64,000 nt of DNA from Corynebacterium sp. (lineage in GTDB: Bacteria > Actinomycetota > Actinomycetes > Mycobacteriales > Mycobacteriaceae): assembly GCA_030531005.1 (NCBI GenBank), contig JAUMTW010000005.1:1-64000 (forward strand). Direction: 5' to 3'. This document shows, one piece after another, positions 39,572 to 48,701 of the stretch (position 1 is its first letter; each line of letters opens with the position of its first letter). The notes beneath the pieces are model-generated. The model was not told the origin of the DNA and searched no databases. It saw only the letters and a program-made list of their open reading frames with translations. The position numbers and the translations under genes were made by a program.

Positions 39572-41220
39572 TGTTGGAGGTATATGGTCAGGCCATAGCG
39601 CGCGTACAGGTCGCTAGCAGGGGTGGTTATGCTGGTCCGCGCTATAGCCAGCAGTCGTTACAACAGCTGCTGGATAATACTCTAGGTCTGAATCCCTCGA
39701 GCTTTATTGATCGGGCGCGTGGGGTAACCGGAAATTTTAATCCTCAGATGGTCACTGGCTTTTGGCCGATTATTTGGGCGGCGCTCAAAGCCATCGGCAC
39801 CGGACTTGTCGGATATGGCATCAGCAAAGGTCTAGATCATTTTCTTTTTAAGGAAGACACCGCGGTGGCCATGGCCATAGAGCTTGAAGGCATGACCATC
39901 AAAGTGTATGAATTGGATGAAAAAGCCGCGGAGAATATCCTGCGCATCTTAGAAGGCATGGCGCCGATGATCGCTAAAGGTTCGGCAGCAGCTGAATGCG
40001 CCGAGGATGAGACAGAGCGCTGTGCGATTGTCTCGGAACTAGCGCGTTTGCTCGATATGGCTGGGGAGCAGATTTGCGGGATCATCGATGAACGCGACAC
40101 CGCCATTCGTAACTGTCTCGAGGAATGCATCTGCAGTGGGCAAAACAATGTGGCACGAACTGCGCCGAGTTATGACCCACAGGTAGCCCAAAGTGCTGCT
40201 GCAGGTGCAGGGGTTGCTGCACCCGAGCAAGCGGTAGGGATGCAGCAAGGCCCAGTCAAACCCATGCAGGTTGGCACGCACACTGCTAGTGCTGGAGCCG
40301 GTTCTGGCGCTGTGGTAAGTAGCCAGGACGCTGGTGGTGATTTCGAAATGTCAAGACAAGTTGGCCTCCAAGGTAATTTGCACGGCTCTGTGCAAGGAGC
40401 CATGCAGTGGACCGGGCAGGCTTCAGTGCAATCTTCATTACAATCCTCCATGCAAGCCACAGTAGACGGCGTTACTCGAAGCCTGGTGGATGCGGGGTTT
40501 GCTGGCAGTAGTGGTAGCAGTTTTAACGGTAGTAGTTTGAGTGGTGTGGGACACCATGCGGGCAATGGATTAACTGATATGCAACGGCAGTGTGTGAGCC
40601 ATCCGCAATTTACTGGCAGTCTGACATCCTTCCTGGCATCATCAGTTATGGACTGTGTACCCGTCGCTCCAGCTATGGCACCAGGGGCGGTGGAATTTGG
40701 GCGTAGTGTAATAGCCGGACTCGAAGCAGAATTGCGTGCTCAGGTGAGTGCGGGTGTGCAAGAAGCCTCCCAGTGGGTTGGTCAATTCGAGCAAGCCATA
40801 GAATGTGAACCACCCGCAGAGGACTGTGACTGTACTTGTGGAGAAGAATCTGCGCATGATCCAGAGCCGGTAGCTGAATCGGAAGAGCCATGTGAGCCAG
40901 CAGAACCAGTATCGGAAGAGGCAGTGGAGCCGTCACCGGAGCAGATTAAACCAAACCATCCGTCGGTATCGTCACAACCACCGGATGGGCATGAACCACC
41001 ACCGGAAAAGATTAAGGGTCCAGGAGCCCAAGTGTCTACAAGCAGTGGAGGAACAGCGGCAGGTGATGCTATACCGAATCCTACGCCGCCCCCAAGCCCT
41101 GTAACTGAATCTCCAGCCCCGGCAACTGGCACTGCTGGTGTTCAGGGGGAAGTATCTGTTGAAGTCGGTATGGATGCGGCAGCAGAATTTGGGGTGCGAA
41201 AGGCAGGGAGCTGGACATGA
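39571..41220 (+). CDS. 549-residue low-complexity protein of unknown function
   Basis: Residues 1-190 are ordered: a hydrophobic helix pair (FWPIIWAALKAIGTGLVGYGI, about residues 64-84) and a helical region with several cysteines (CAEDETERCAIV.., CLEECICSG). Residues about 200-370 are rich in Ala, Gly, Gln and Ser with repeated short phrases (QSSLQSSMQ, GSSFNGSS). A Cys-rich acidic patch (ECEPPAEDCDCTCGEE, about residues 410-425) and a Pro/Glu-rich region follow. Starts in a TGATG overlap with the EspC-like gene. Might be a type VII substrate or surface protein; no enzyme fold is visible. Confidence 0.7.
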   Translation: MLEVYGQAIARVQVASRGGYAGPRYSQQSLQQLLDNTLGLNPSSFIDRARGVTGNFNPQMVTGFWPIIWAALKAIGTGLVGYGISKGLDHFLFKEDTAVAMAIELEGMTIKVYELDEKAAENILRILEGMAPMIAKGSAAAECAEDETERCAIVSELARLLDMAGEQICGIIDERDTAIRNCLEECICSGQNNVARTAPSYDPQVAQSAAAGAGVAAPEQAVGMQQGPVKPMQVGTHTASAGAGSGAVVSSQDAGGDFEMSRQVGLQGNLHGSVQGAMQWTGQASVQSSLQSSMQATVDGVTRSLVDAGFAGSSGSSFNGSSLSGVGHHAGNGLTDMQRQCVSHPQFTGSLTSFLASSVMDCVPVAPAMAPGAVEFGRSVIAGLEAELRAQVSAGVQEASQWVGQFEQAIECEPPAEDCDCTCGEESAHDPEPVAESEEPCEPAEPVSEEAVEPSPEQIKPNHPSVSSQPPDGHEPPPEKIKGPGAQVSTSSGGTAAGDAIPNPTPPPSPVTESPAPATGTAGVQGEVSVEVGMDAAAEFGVRKAGSWT

Positions 41221-41591
41221 GTCAACCACAGCCCAACCAAAACAAGAGTACTGCGTGGGAAGATCGCGAGCAGTGGACTCCATTTACTGAATACACGGGG
41301 GAGACCATGGATGCTTATGAAGGCTTCGTGAAAGAGTTTGAGAAGAAAGTCGCCGAACGCGTGGCTACCTTCGAAGCCGTGCTTAAAGAGGTAGAGAAGA
41401 AGCTGCCGGATGGTGTAGGCAACTTCGATGCGAAGAAGTTCGACCCAGAAAAGTTCGACCCAGAAAAAATGGATAAGGAGATTTTAGACCCAGCGAATTT
41501 TAGTGCAGAGCCTGTGTGTGATTCGCCAGGGGAACAACGTCCCCCGCAGAAACCTCCGCAGGGGCCGATACGCTCCGTACTGCGTAGCTGA
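41217..41591 (+). CDS. charged coiled-coil protein with FDPEK repeats
   Basis: A 124-residue protein. Residues about 35-65 form an amphipathic coiled coil (EGFVKEFEKKVAERVATFEA). Then come repeats FDAKKFDPEKFDPEKMDKE (about residues 74-92) and a Pro-rich end. ATG 41217 overlaps the previous stop by four bases (ATGA), so all three genes 39275-41591 are coupled. No known family. It could be a chaperone-like partner of the preceding protein; that is speculation. Confidence 0.65.
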   Translation: MSQPQPNQNKSTAWEDREQWTPFTEYTGETMDAYEGFVKEFEKKVAERVATFEAVLKEVEKKLPDGVGNFDAKKFDPEKFDPEKMDKEILDPANFSAEPVCDSPGEQRPPQKPPQGPIRSVLRS

Positions 41592-41718
41592 CGTGCGTGC
41601 CGCATCCGGCGGTCGGCAGCAAGTCAGCATGAACGTGACATCAACGTTGACATCACTTTCGGCAGTGACGCACAAATGTGTCTTGCCGCTAGCATGGAAT
41701 GTAGTACGGGGAGGGGAT

Positions 41719-42576
41719 TTATTTAAAGAAGTCCAAACTCAAACGACTGCGATCGGAAGAATCCCCGCGCTGCTCTAACTTCTCACCCCAGTAGGAAGTA
41801 ATGTTTTTGGTTTCTGCTTCAGGATCCGCAAAGTCCGCGTAATCCTTGTCGCCGGTGAGTTGGTAGAGCATATAGCCAGTTACCAGACCGCGTAAGCGTT
41901 CACGCACACTGAAACGCCAGCTTCCCAAGCCGGTCGCCACCTTGACGAATAGATCTTCGCTCAAAGTGTGGTGGCCGGCTTTAGCGACCTCACGGTAGAC
42001 GCAGTCACCAGCCCAGTGGGTGGCCATCGCCGGAGCATTACCATAACTGAACAATGGGATATCTCCGGTGCCTACAATCATGCCGGGGCAATCAACGCTT
42101 TCGGCAGCCAGGATGGAAGAAGGATTGGTGTCACTTGGGTAGAGTGCTGCAACCGCGGCAACATTATCGCGCTGGGCGGCGGCTAATACGCCGGCACCTG
42201 CACCCATGCCGTGGCCCACAATGCCCAGTTTGCCTGGAGCAACGGTGATATTGCCTTCGCCTAAGCGCACTCCGGTGAGGATCTGCAGACATGACTCCAC
42301 ATCAGAGGCTAAGTTGCGGTGGTTCGGGAATGCCGAAGTTTCGGTGTCTGGGGCGATGACCACAAAACCCCAGCTGGCCAGGTGGCGTAAGGTGCGGTGG
42401 TAGGCGCTGATGTTCTTCATCCAATCGTGAACGAATACGAGACCAGGACCGGCTTTGACATTGGCAGGGGTATAAACCTTGCCGGGAATACCCACATAAT
42501 CGAGGTCGCCGACGAGAACGTCTTCTGGTCCGCGACGTGACAGCTTGGCTAAGTGCTTCTTTAAATCATTACCCAC
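41719..42576 (-). CDS. alpha/beta-hydrolase-fold protein without nucleophile serine
   Basis: A 285-residue member of the dienelactone hydrolase/chlorophyllase-like group. The oxyanion region GPGLVFVHDWMKNISAYH and the later GHHTLSED (likely catalytic His) are present, but the nucleophile elbow reads GIVGHGMGAGAG, where the usual Ser of G-H-S-M-G is Gly. The coding bases (GGC) are unambiguous. It is therefore either inactive, uses another residue, or binds a ligand. It lies alone on the minus strand between the putative substrate operon and alr. Confidence 0.75.
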   Translation of the reverse strand: MGNDLKKHLAKLSRRGPEDVLVGDLDYVGIPGKVYTPANVKAGPGLVFVHDWMKNISAYHRTLRHLASWGFVVIAPDTETSAFPNHRNLASDVESCLQILTGVRLGEGNITVAPGKLGIVGHGMGAGAGVLAAAQRDNVAAVAALYPSDTNPSSILAAESVDCPGMIVGTGDIPLFSYGNAPAMATHWAGDCVYREVAKAGHHTLSEDLFVKVATGLGSWRFSVRERLRGLVTGYMLYQLTGDKDYADFADPEAETKNITSYWGEKLEQRGDSSDRSRLSLDFFK

Positions 42577-42685
42577 AATCTCAAAGGATAGTGGAAAAAT
42601 GAGGTGGGAGGGGGATTTCTTGCCTAAGACGTGCGAAATTGTGGTGCGAAAGTAGCGCGAGTGAGGAGTAGGGCAGTCGCCTGCT

Positions 42686-42702
42686 CACCGGTGGTCGTGA
42701 CG
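42686..42702 (-). repeat. dispersed motif copy (reverse)
   Basis: CACCGGTGGTCGTGACG in the gap upstream of alr. Confidence 0.6.
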
Positions 42703-42796
42703 TTACCGTCGATCAGGGCACCTTTGGCTGGGCTGAATCCTTTGAACGCGGTGGCTGTATCCGGCCCGTTGTCATGCTCTCGGTGATAGTGAAACA

Positions 42797-43909
42797 ATGG
42801 ATGATATGAATTTGTTGGAAACTCGCATCCACCTGGACACCTTGGCCCATAATTTCCAAGTGGTCCAGGAACGCGCTGCATCAGCTGAATGCATGGCGGT
42901 GGTCAAAGCTGATGCCTACAATCATGGGTACGCCGAAGTCGCCCAAACCTTGGTGCGTGCTGGTGCCAAGTGCTTTGGGGTAGCGACCTTGGGAGAAGCA
43001 TTTGCGTTGCGCAAGGTGGTGGATGCTCCGATTTTGTGCTGGATGTGGACACCATCACAAGATTTCGCTGCTGCAATAGGTGCCGGCATCGAGTTGGCAG
43101 TCCCTGCACTGCATCATGCCAAAGTGCTGCGCGCGCATGCCGATCAGGTTAGGCCACAGCAACCGGTGCAGGTGTGCATCAAGATTGATACTGGCATGCA
43201 TCGCTCCGGGGTGCCATTGACCGACCTAGCGCAGGTGTTTGAGGTACTCGCTAGTCCTTATATTGAGGTCACCGGTTTGATGAGCCACTTCGCGTGTGCG
43301 GATGTTGTCGATGCAGCCGGTGATGCAGCTAACATGGCCCAGCTTGCGGCCTTTGATGCTGCTCTTATTGAAGGGCGCCGTGCAGGTTTCGAGTTAGCTC
43401 GAAACCACATTGCAAACTCCGCGGGCATCGCTCGGTATCCTCAGGCCCACTATGAGATGGTGCGCGCCGGGGTAGCCATGTATGGCATGGAACCGGTTCC
43501 AGAATTTCGCTTGGGTGTGCGCCCGGTCATGGAATGGGTGTCGCGCGTGGTGGTTGTCAAAGACATTGAACCTGGTGATGGAGTGAGCTATGGGCTTACC
43601 TGGCGAGCTGATAAGCCTGGACGGGTTGCTGTGGTTGGCGTCGGCTATGCCGATGGTTTGTGGCGTAGTGTGCAAGGCATTCTGCATGTCGGGATTCGGG
43701 GCCGGCGCTACCCGCAGATTGGGCGAGTATGTATGGATCAGATTGTCATTGATCTTGGCGATAATCCCGACCAGGTTCGTGCGGAAGACGAAGCCTTCAT
43801 TTTCGGTGGTGCTGCAGCTAGTGCTACAGAGATAGCTGCGAATACGAACACCATTCACTATGAGGTTTTGTGCACGCCGCGAGGGCGCACCCAACGGGTG
43901 TATGTCTAG
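42797..43909 (+). CDS. alr: alanine racemase
   Basis: A 370-residue PLP enzyme supplying D-alanine for the cell wall. The PLP lysine is in AVVKADAYNHG (about residue 36), the catalytic tyrosine in the second domain is in GVSYGLTW, and RVCMDQIVIDLG is present. ATG 42797 is used; ATG 42806 three codons later is equally possible, and neither has a strong ribosome binding site. It is followed by tsaE in the same direction, as in other corynebacteria. Confidence 0.95.
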   Translation: MDDMNLLETRIHLDTLAHNFQVVQERAASAECMAVVKADAYNHGYAEVAQTLVRAGAKCFGVATLGEAFALRKVVDAPILCWMWTPSQDFAAAIGAGIELAVPALHHAKVLRAHADQVRPQQPVQVCIKIDTGMHRSGVPLTDLAQVFEVLASPYIEVTGLMSHFACADVVDAAGDAANMAQLAAFDAALIEGRRAGFELARNHIANSAGIARYPQAHYEMVRAGVAMYGMEPVPEFRLGVRPVMEWVSRVVVVKDIEPGDGVSYGLTWRADKPGRVAVVGVGYADGLWRSVQGILHVGIRGRRYPQIGRVCMDQIVIDLGDNPDQVRAEDEAFIFGGAAASATEIAANTNTIHYEVLCTPRGRTQRVYV

Positions 43910-44064
43910 CTCGACTGAGTCTTGATAGCTTGAGACGTGTCGTACAGCATCATCGAATGCGGAGCCTGCGTGGTCTAGTGCTGAAAATTTTGTGGTAAAG
44001 CTGTACACATTCAAAGTCTTCAAAGTCCATTTTTGCGTTTTTATTCAACGGTCGCGTCGGTCGC

Positions 44065-44081
44065 GTTACGACCATCGGTGG
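44065..44081 (+). repeat. dispersed motif copy (forward)
   Basis: GTTACGACCATCGGTGG just before the tsaE ribosome binding site (AAAGGA), so it would lie in the tsaE leader. Confidence 0.6.
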
Positions 44082-44094
44082 AAAGGAATCCCCC

Positions 44095-44592
44095 ATGCGC
44101 AATTTGCCTATATCGGGCAGCATCGAATTTGACACCCCAGAAGAACTCCAAGCCTGGGCTGAGGAGTTCGCCGGCGGCCTCAAAGCTGGCGATGTGGTGG
44201 TGCTTAACGGTCCACTAGGGGCAGGCAAGACCACGTTTACTCAAGGCCTAGCCCGTGGGTTGGATGTGGAAGGCAGGGTGACATCGCCGACTTTCGTCAT
44301 TGCACGAGTGCATGAGGCCGATAGCGGGCCTGCGCTCGTACACGTAGATGCTTACCGGTTGTTGGAAAGCGGGGAAGAAGATCCCCTCGATGCCTTAGAA
44401 TCGCTGGATCTAGATGCGGAATTAGATGAGGCAGTGGTTGTGGCCGAATGGGGTGGGGAGGCATTTACTCGATTGAGTGCCACGTATTGCGTGATTGATA
44501 TCGATCGTTCTTCGTTCACAAATAGCACTGGTGGCACCGATGCTGACGGTATCCGGCGCTTGCGGTGGCATACCGTAGGCGTAGAAATTTAA
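44095..44592 (+). CDS. tsaE: tRNA threonylcarbamoyladenosine ATPase TsaE
   Basis: A 165-residue ATPase assisting TsaB/TsaD in t6A37 modification. The P-loop is NGPLGAGKTTFTQGLARGL (about residues 38-56), followed by VTSPTFVIARVHE and HVDAYRL and a Walker-B-like VVVAEWGGEAF. Its partners tsaB and tsaD lie 3 kb downstream in the same orientation. Confidence 0.93.
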   Translation: MRNLPISGSIEFDTPEELQAWAEEFAGGLKAGDVVVLNGPLGAGKTTFTQGLARGLDVEGRVTSPTFVIARVHEADSGPALVHVDAYRLLESGEEDPLDALESLDLDAELDEAVVVAEWGGEAFTRLSATYCVIDIDRSSFTNSTGGTDADGIRRLRWHTVGVEI

Positions 44593-44782
44593 CGCATATC
44601 ACTAAATCTGTGATTATGTGGACTTTGTGTGGTTTTGCCTGGCTTTTTCGGGCATGGGTGCCGTGAAACCCCTGGACTAGCTGCCTATTTATATGTTTTT
44701 CTCTTTGGGTTTTTGGTTTTTTGCACTAGAGTTGCCTACTGGCAGCTTCTTGCCAGCAATATCGAAAACTATGGAGCAGTAG

Positions 44783-46393
44783 ATGGCATTCCTTGACTTT
44801 CTAGCGCAGCAACCGCTGATTGCGCTGGTCTTTATTCTCGCCGTTGGTCTTGCCTTGGGAAAGGTGAAGATCGCTGGCATTTCCTTTGGCGCTGCAATGG
44901 TGCTGTTCGTAGCCTTAGGTCTATCCACCCTGCACGCCGACATCACTATTCCGCCGCTGCTATATCAGCTGGGGCTAGCGATGTTCGTGTACGTTATTGG
45001 TTTGAGTGCGGGCGCCGAATACTTCGCGAATTTTAAGACCCGCGGTTGGAAGATCTCCCTCTACGTTCTACTCCTACTGTTCCTATTGGTAGGTCTGGCA
45101 TACCTGCTGATCAATGCTTTTGGCTTGGTTGAAACCGTTGGTTCCGGTATGTTCGCCGGTGCTGTGTCCTCGACTCCCGGTATGGCATCGCAGGTGGAAC
45201 TGCTTGAAAATCTGTTGCCTGAACAAGTTCAAAACCCCGTGGTCGGCTATTCCCTGGCATACCCTGGAGCGGTGCTCGGCTCCTTCCTGGTGGCATCGGT
45301 GGGTGCCAAGTTGCTCAAGGTCAAGCACGTCGAAGATGCCATGGATGAAGGTTTGATCACCGAGCCATTGCAGTATCGTTCCATTCGTATTACCAAGGAT
45401 ATCGAGGGGACCTTAGGGGAGCTCTCGACAATCGTTGGTCGCCAATTGGTGGCAACGCGTTTGATCTTTGATGAGGCGCACCACGAGATCGCTCAGCGAG
45501 ATATGCCCTTGAATCGTGGCATGATCATCTTGGTCAATGGTACGGCCAGTGCCATCGACGAAGCTGTTGCAGCACTCGGCGAGGAAGTTTACGCCGATAT
45601 CAAGCATTCCGATTTGGCATACCGCCGCTTCATTGTTTCGAGCAAGCAGGTCGCAGGTCGCACTATTGCGGAGCTGAACTCTGCTGAAAATGGTTTCGTG
45701 GTCGCCCGTGTGCGCCGCGGTGATAGTGAATTCGTGCCCCGGCCTGATGAGGTACTGCAGTACTCAGACCGCGTGCGCGTGGTTGCTCCGGCCGAGGAGA
45801 TGGAAAGTATCAAGCGCTATCTGGGTGACTCCGAGCGTGCATTGGCTGATGCCGATCTGTTGCCATTCTCCTTGGGATTGCTGATGGGTCTGTTGATCGG
45901 TGCGATCCCAATCCCACTACCCGGTGGTAGTATCTTGACCCTCGGGTTCGGTGGCGGCCCAATTATCGCTGGCTTGATCTTAGGTGCGGTTAATCGTACT
46001 GGTCCTATTCAATGGCAGCTGCCATATCATGCCAACCGCACCATTAATACCTTGGGGCTCTCGCTGTTCTTAGCAGGTGTGGGTACCTCTGCTGGTGCAA
46101 GCTTCCGCAGTGCGCTGACAGACCCAGCTTCGCTGTCCGTGGTTGCTGGTGGTTTAATTATCACCGTTTCCTCTGCAGTGATCACCGCCATTGTCGGTAT
46201 GAAAGTACTGCGTTTGAAGTGGGATGAGGCCATGGGAGTGGCAGCCGGTGTTACTACGAACCCAGCAGTTATTTCCTTTATTAATGGGCAGACTCGTACC
46301 GAGCTCCCAAACCGTGGTTATGCTACCGCGTATCCAACAGCGATGATTATGAAGATTATCGCAGCGCAGCTTCTGCTGTTGCTTTTTGTCTAA
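44783..46393 (+). CDS. AspT/SucE-family membrane exporter with two RCK_C domains
   Basis: A 536-residue transporter with two membrane halves (about residues 1-185 and 360-536), each with five segments, around two TrkA-C domains (about 205-280 and 290-355). The repeated phrase SSTPGMASQVELLE and VTTNPAVISFIN are the AspT-family signature loops. Family members exchange or export dicarboxylates such as aspartate or succinate; the substrate here is not determined. GTTGCCTACTGG-type upstream region gives no operon evidence. Confidence 0.85.
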   Translation: MAFLDFLAQQPLIALVFILAVGLALGKVKIAGISFGAAMVLFVALGLSTLHADITIPPLLYQLGLAMFVYVIGLSAGAEYFANFKTRGWKISLYVLLLLFLLVGLAYLLINAFGLVETVGSGMFAGAVSSTPGMASQVELLENLLPEQVQNPVVGYSLAYPGAVLGSFLVASVGAKLLKVKHVEDAMDEGLITEPLQYRSIRITKDIEGTLGELSTIVGRQLVATRLIFDEAHHEIAQRDMPLNRGMIILVNGTASAIDEAVAALGEEVYADIKHSDLAYRRFIVSSKQVAGRTIAELNSAENGFVVARVRRGDSEFVPRPDEVLQYSDRVRVVAPAEEMESIKRYLGDSERALADADLLPFSLGLLMGLLIGAIPIPLPGGSILTLGFGGGPIIAGLILGAVNRTGPIQWQLPYHANRTINTLGLSLFLAGVGTSAGASFRSALTDPASLSVVAGGLIITVSSAVITAIVGMKVLRLKWDEAMGVAAGVTTNPAVISFINGQTRTELPNRGYATAYPTAMIMKIIAAQLLLLLFV

Positions 46394-46707
46394 CGGTGGT
46401 TCTCAAAGCGCTATTGGCAATGGGTGCGCGGTATGCACCGCAATGATTGGGTCGGTGAGTATCCCCGGCCCATTTTTCTATGTCATTTTCCCATATCAAA
46501 TTCTGCGCGTGCGAGTTGTTCAGGCATGCTCCTCGGGGTGCACCGCGGAACTCTCGGGGACTGGCATCATTGGCTACGGGCGCTTGCGTCCGCGTTGAGG
46601 GGTGATCTTCTGGGGGAAGCAGGTGAGGCTATGATGCGCGTGAAGCGACAACCTAGTACGGTTAAGAGCGATAGAGCCCCGGCACACCCATTTAAGGAGA
46701 AGCCTTT
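46394..46707. other. gap between exporter and secreted-protein gene
   Basis: About 314 bases without credible gene. A hairpin GGTGCGCGGTATGCACC-like element follows the exporter stop closely; it has no T-run. A ribosome binding site AAGGAGAAG precedes ATG 46708. Confidence 0.4.
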
Positions 46708-47226
46708 ATGTCTTTGGGGAAAACCGCCCGCAGTATTATCGTTGTCATCGCGCTGTGCTTCCTGGCCGTTGTAGGTGCAATGATCGCTAATGCAAGCAGC
46801 TATACCGGTACTGAGAATAAGACAAGCGCTTTAGAGAAGCGCTTGCATGATGACCGTCACCTTGGCCTGACCGCCTCGGGTATCGTCCCGGAGGATTACT
46901 ACGGTGCGGGCTGGCTCGCAATTGGTGCGGCTTGCCCGGGAGCAACTGAAGATGAACTACTCAGCGTTGGTCTGGATGAGGAGATCGTCGAGCGCTTCAA
47001 CCTCCAAGGTGGTGCTATTGATGCGGATTCAAACTACCTAATTCTGGCAGCCGCGGATGGCTCGGATATGATCTTCGATGTCGATCAAATGGAAGTAGCA
47101 GACATTGACCTGTGTAGCTTTCCTTTGCAACAAGGCATGGTCAGTGGCGCTGGTAATGTGGTTCCAATTCAGTCTCGCATCTTAAATTTTGTGCACGAAA
47201 ATGGAATGAGCTACTTGGTATCCTAA
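46708..47226 (+). CDS. secreted or membrane-anchored protein of unknown function
   Basis: A 172-residue protein with an N-terminal hydrophobic segment (RSIIVVIALCFLAVVGAMIA, residues 8-27) that is a signal anchor or uncleaved signal peptide. The external part is acidic, with two cysteines (AACPGATEDE and DLCSFPLQQG). AAGGAGAAG precedes ATG 46708. A single gene between the AspT-type exporter and the tsaB operon, ended by a strong terminator. I do not recognise the family. Confidence 0.75.
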   Translation: MSLGKTARSIIVVIALCFLAVVGAMIANASSYTGTENKTSALEKRLHDDRHLGLTASGIVPEDYYGAGWLAIGAACPGATEDELLSVGLDEEIVERFNLQGGAIDADSNYLILAAADGSDMIFDVDQMEVADIDLCSFPLQQGMVSGAGNVVPIQSRILNFVHENGMSYLVS

Positions 47227-47257
47227 ATAAAGCTGAATCAGCAACTACCTATTAACG

Positions 47258-47273
47258 ACGGTGGTCGTGACAC
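47258..47273 (-). repeat. dispersed motif copy (reverse)
   Basis: ACGGTGGTCGTGACAC directly before the terminator at 47274. Confidence 0.55.
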
Positions 47274-47305
47274 AACCCGCGGGAGTATAGTCCCCGCGGG
47301 TTTTC
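47274..47305 (+). terminator. terminator after the secreted-protein gene
   Basis: AACCCGCGGG pairs with CCCGCGGGTT around a short loop, followed by a TTTTCTTCTT tail. It directly abuts a dispersed motif copy. Confidence 0.85.
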
Positions 47306-47556
47306 TTCTTGCTCGGAGATATTACGCAGCTGGGTGTGCGCGGTTCGGCGTAGGAATTGAACAGAGCCGGGGCGATTGAAAGAAGGATTGAAAGGAGTCG
47401 GTTACCGTGAGCCGGTGGTTCTGAAAATTAATTGTTCAGCATTATTCTTCATTGATCTGCTCATGTACGTGTTCGCGCGCACCTGGCATCAGGGGCGAAG
47501 TGGCGGAAAATGGGAAAGGTTCGCATTCGCTGCACTGAAGCGCTACCCTAAAGCCC

Positions 47557-48234
47557 GTGTTAATCCTTGTTATCGACACCGCTACCCCGGATCTGTGCGT
47601 GGGCTTGGTGCGTATTCGTGAAGTTACTTCTGGCGTGCTTGCACCCGATACTGCCAGCACTATTGCTCAAGAAATTTTAGTGCAATGTAAGCACCACAAC
47701 GAGACGCTCATCCCCACCGTGCAAGCGCTACTGCGCGAAGCAGGGGTAACCATGTCTGAGATCGGCGCAATCATCGTCGGAACTGGGCCTGGCCCATTTA
47801 CGGGTTTGCGTGTGGGTATGGCAACAGCCGCGGCCTTAGGTCATGCCCTGGGGCTTCCAGTCTACGGGGTGCCCACACATGAGGCGATGGGCCTGCAACT
47901 ACCGCAGCCGGCACTGGTGATTACCGATGCGCGTCGCCGCGAAATTTACTACACAGTCACTGGTGATGTCACGACCACCGGTGCAGACGTCATCGCCCCC
48001 GCAGATCTTCCCGTGCCCAGCGGGGTTGCTGCTTATACCGCTCCCGAGCAATTCGAGCTACCGCAACTTGCAGAGATTCCCCGTGTACCCGTGGATTTTC
48101 GCGCCAGCGACTGGGTGCACCTCGTGGATTTCGCGAAAGACCCTGCGCCTCTAGTTCCGCTGTATTTACGCCGCCCGGATGCCAAAGAGCCTGCGCCCGT
48201 GCACTTTGAATACGCGTTAGGGGAGCAGCCCTAA
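47557..48234 (+). CDS. tsaB: tRNA t6A modification protein TsaB
   Basis: A 225-residue ASKHA-fold paralogue of TsaD. It starts MLILVIDTATPDLCVGLV at GTG 47557 and contains IGAIIVGTGPGPFTGLRVGMATA (about residues 68-90). It scaffolds TsaD for threonylcarbamoyl transfer to A37. The stop overlaps rimI by one base. A dispersed motif copy lies inside the coding region at 47968-47983. Confidence 0.93.
   Translation: MLILVIDTATPDLCVGLVRIREVTSGVLAPDTASTIAQEILVQCKHHNETLIPTVQALLREAGVTMSEIGAIIVGTGPGPFTGLRVGMATAAALGHALGLPVYGVPTHEAMGLQLPQPALVITDARRREIYYTVTGDVTTTGADVIAPADLPVPSGVAAYTAPEQFELPQLAEIPRVPVDFRASDWVHLVDFAKDPAPLVPLYLRRPDAKEPAPVHFEYALGEQP
47968..47983 (+). repeat. dispersed motif copy inside tsaB
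   Basis: GTCACGACCACCGGTG, part of the tsaB coding sequence (Val-Thr-Thr-Thr-Gly). Confidence 0.5.
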
Positions 48235-48701
48235 TGCAGATCAGCCCACTACAAGGCTTTGATGCCGCGCGCTGTGCTGCGTTAGAAGTAGAATTGTTCG
48301 TTGGGGACAATCCTTGGTCTGCTCAAGACTTTGCGGCGGAGTTCGCCAATCCTTCCACCTACTATGTGGGCATTCGAGATGGCGAGCAGCTGGTTGCTTA
48401 CTGTGGCATCGGACAGTTGGGGATGGAAGACCCAGATTTTGAGGTACACACCATCGGTGTGGATCCGGCGTATCAACGCCGCGGGTTAGGTCGGGCACTG
48501 CTGGCGCATTGCATTGACGTTGTCGATGGTTGTGACACGACCATCGGTGGGCAGATCTTTTTGGAGGTGCGTACCGACAACGTGCCCGCTATCGCCTTGT
48601 ATGAGTCCTTTGGATTTGCGGTGATTTCAACCCGCAAAAATTATTATCAGCCTTCGGGTGCCGATGCGTTCGTAATGCGCCGAGGAAAGAATGAAGCATG
48701 A
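48234..48701 (+). CDS. rimI: ribosomal S18 alanine N-acetyltransferase-like
   Basis: A 155-residue GNAT acetyltransferase. The acetyl-CoA loop is [23 protein letters not shown] (about residues 51-73), followed by [22 protein letters not shown]. In the tsaB-rimI-tsaD arrangement found in many bacteria it acetylates the N-terminus of ribosomal protein S18. It overlaps both neighbours, so the three are coupled. It contains a good copy of the dispersed motif at 48534-48551. Confidence 0.92.
   Translation: MQISPLQGFDAARCAALEVELFVGDNPWSAQDFAAEFANPSTYYVGIRDGEQLVAYCGIGQLGMEDPDFEVHTIGVDPAYQRRGLGRALLAHCIDVVDGCDTTIGGQIFLEVRTDNVPAIALYESFGFAVISTRKNYYQPSGADAFVMRRGKNEA
48534..48551 (+). repeat. dispersed motif copy inside rimI
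   Basis: GACACGACCATCGGTGGG within the coding sequence (codons for Asp-Thr-Thr-Ile-Gly-Gly). Confidence 0.55.
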
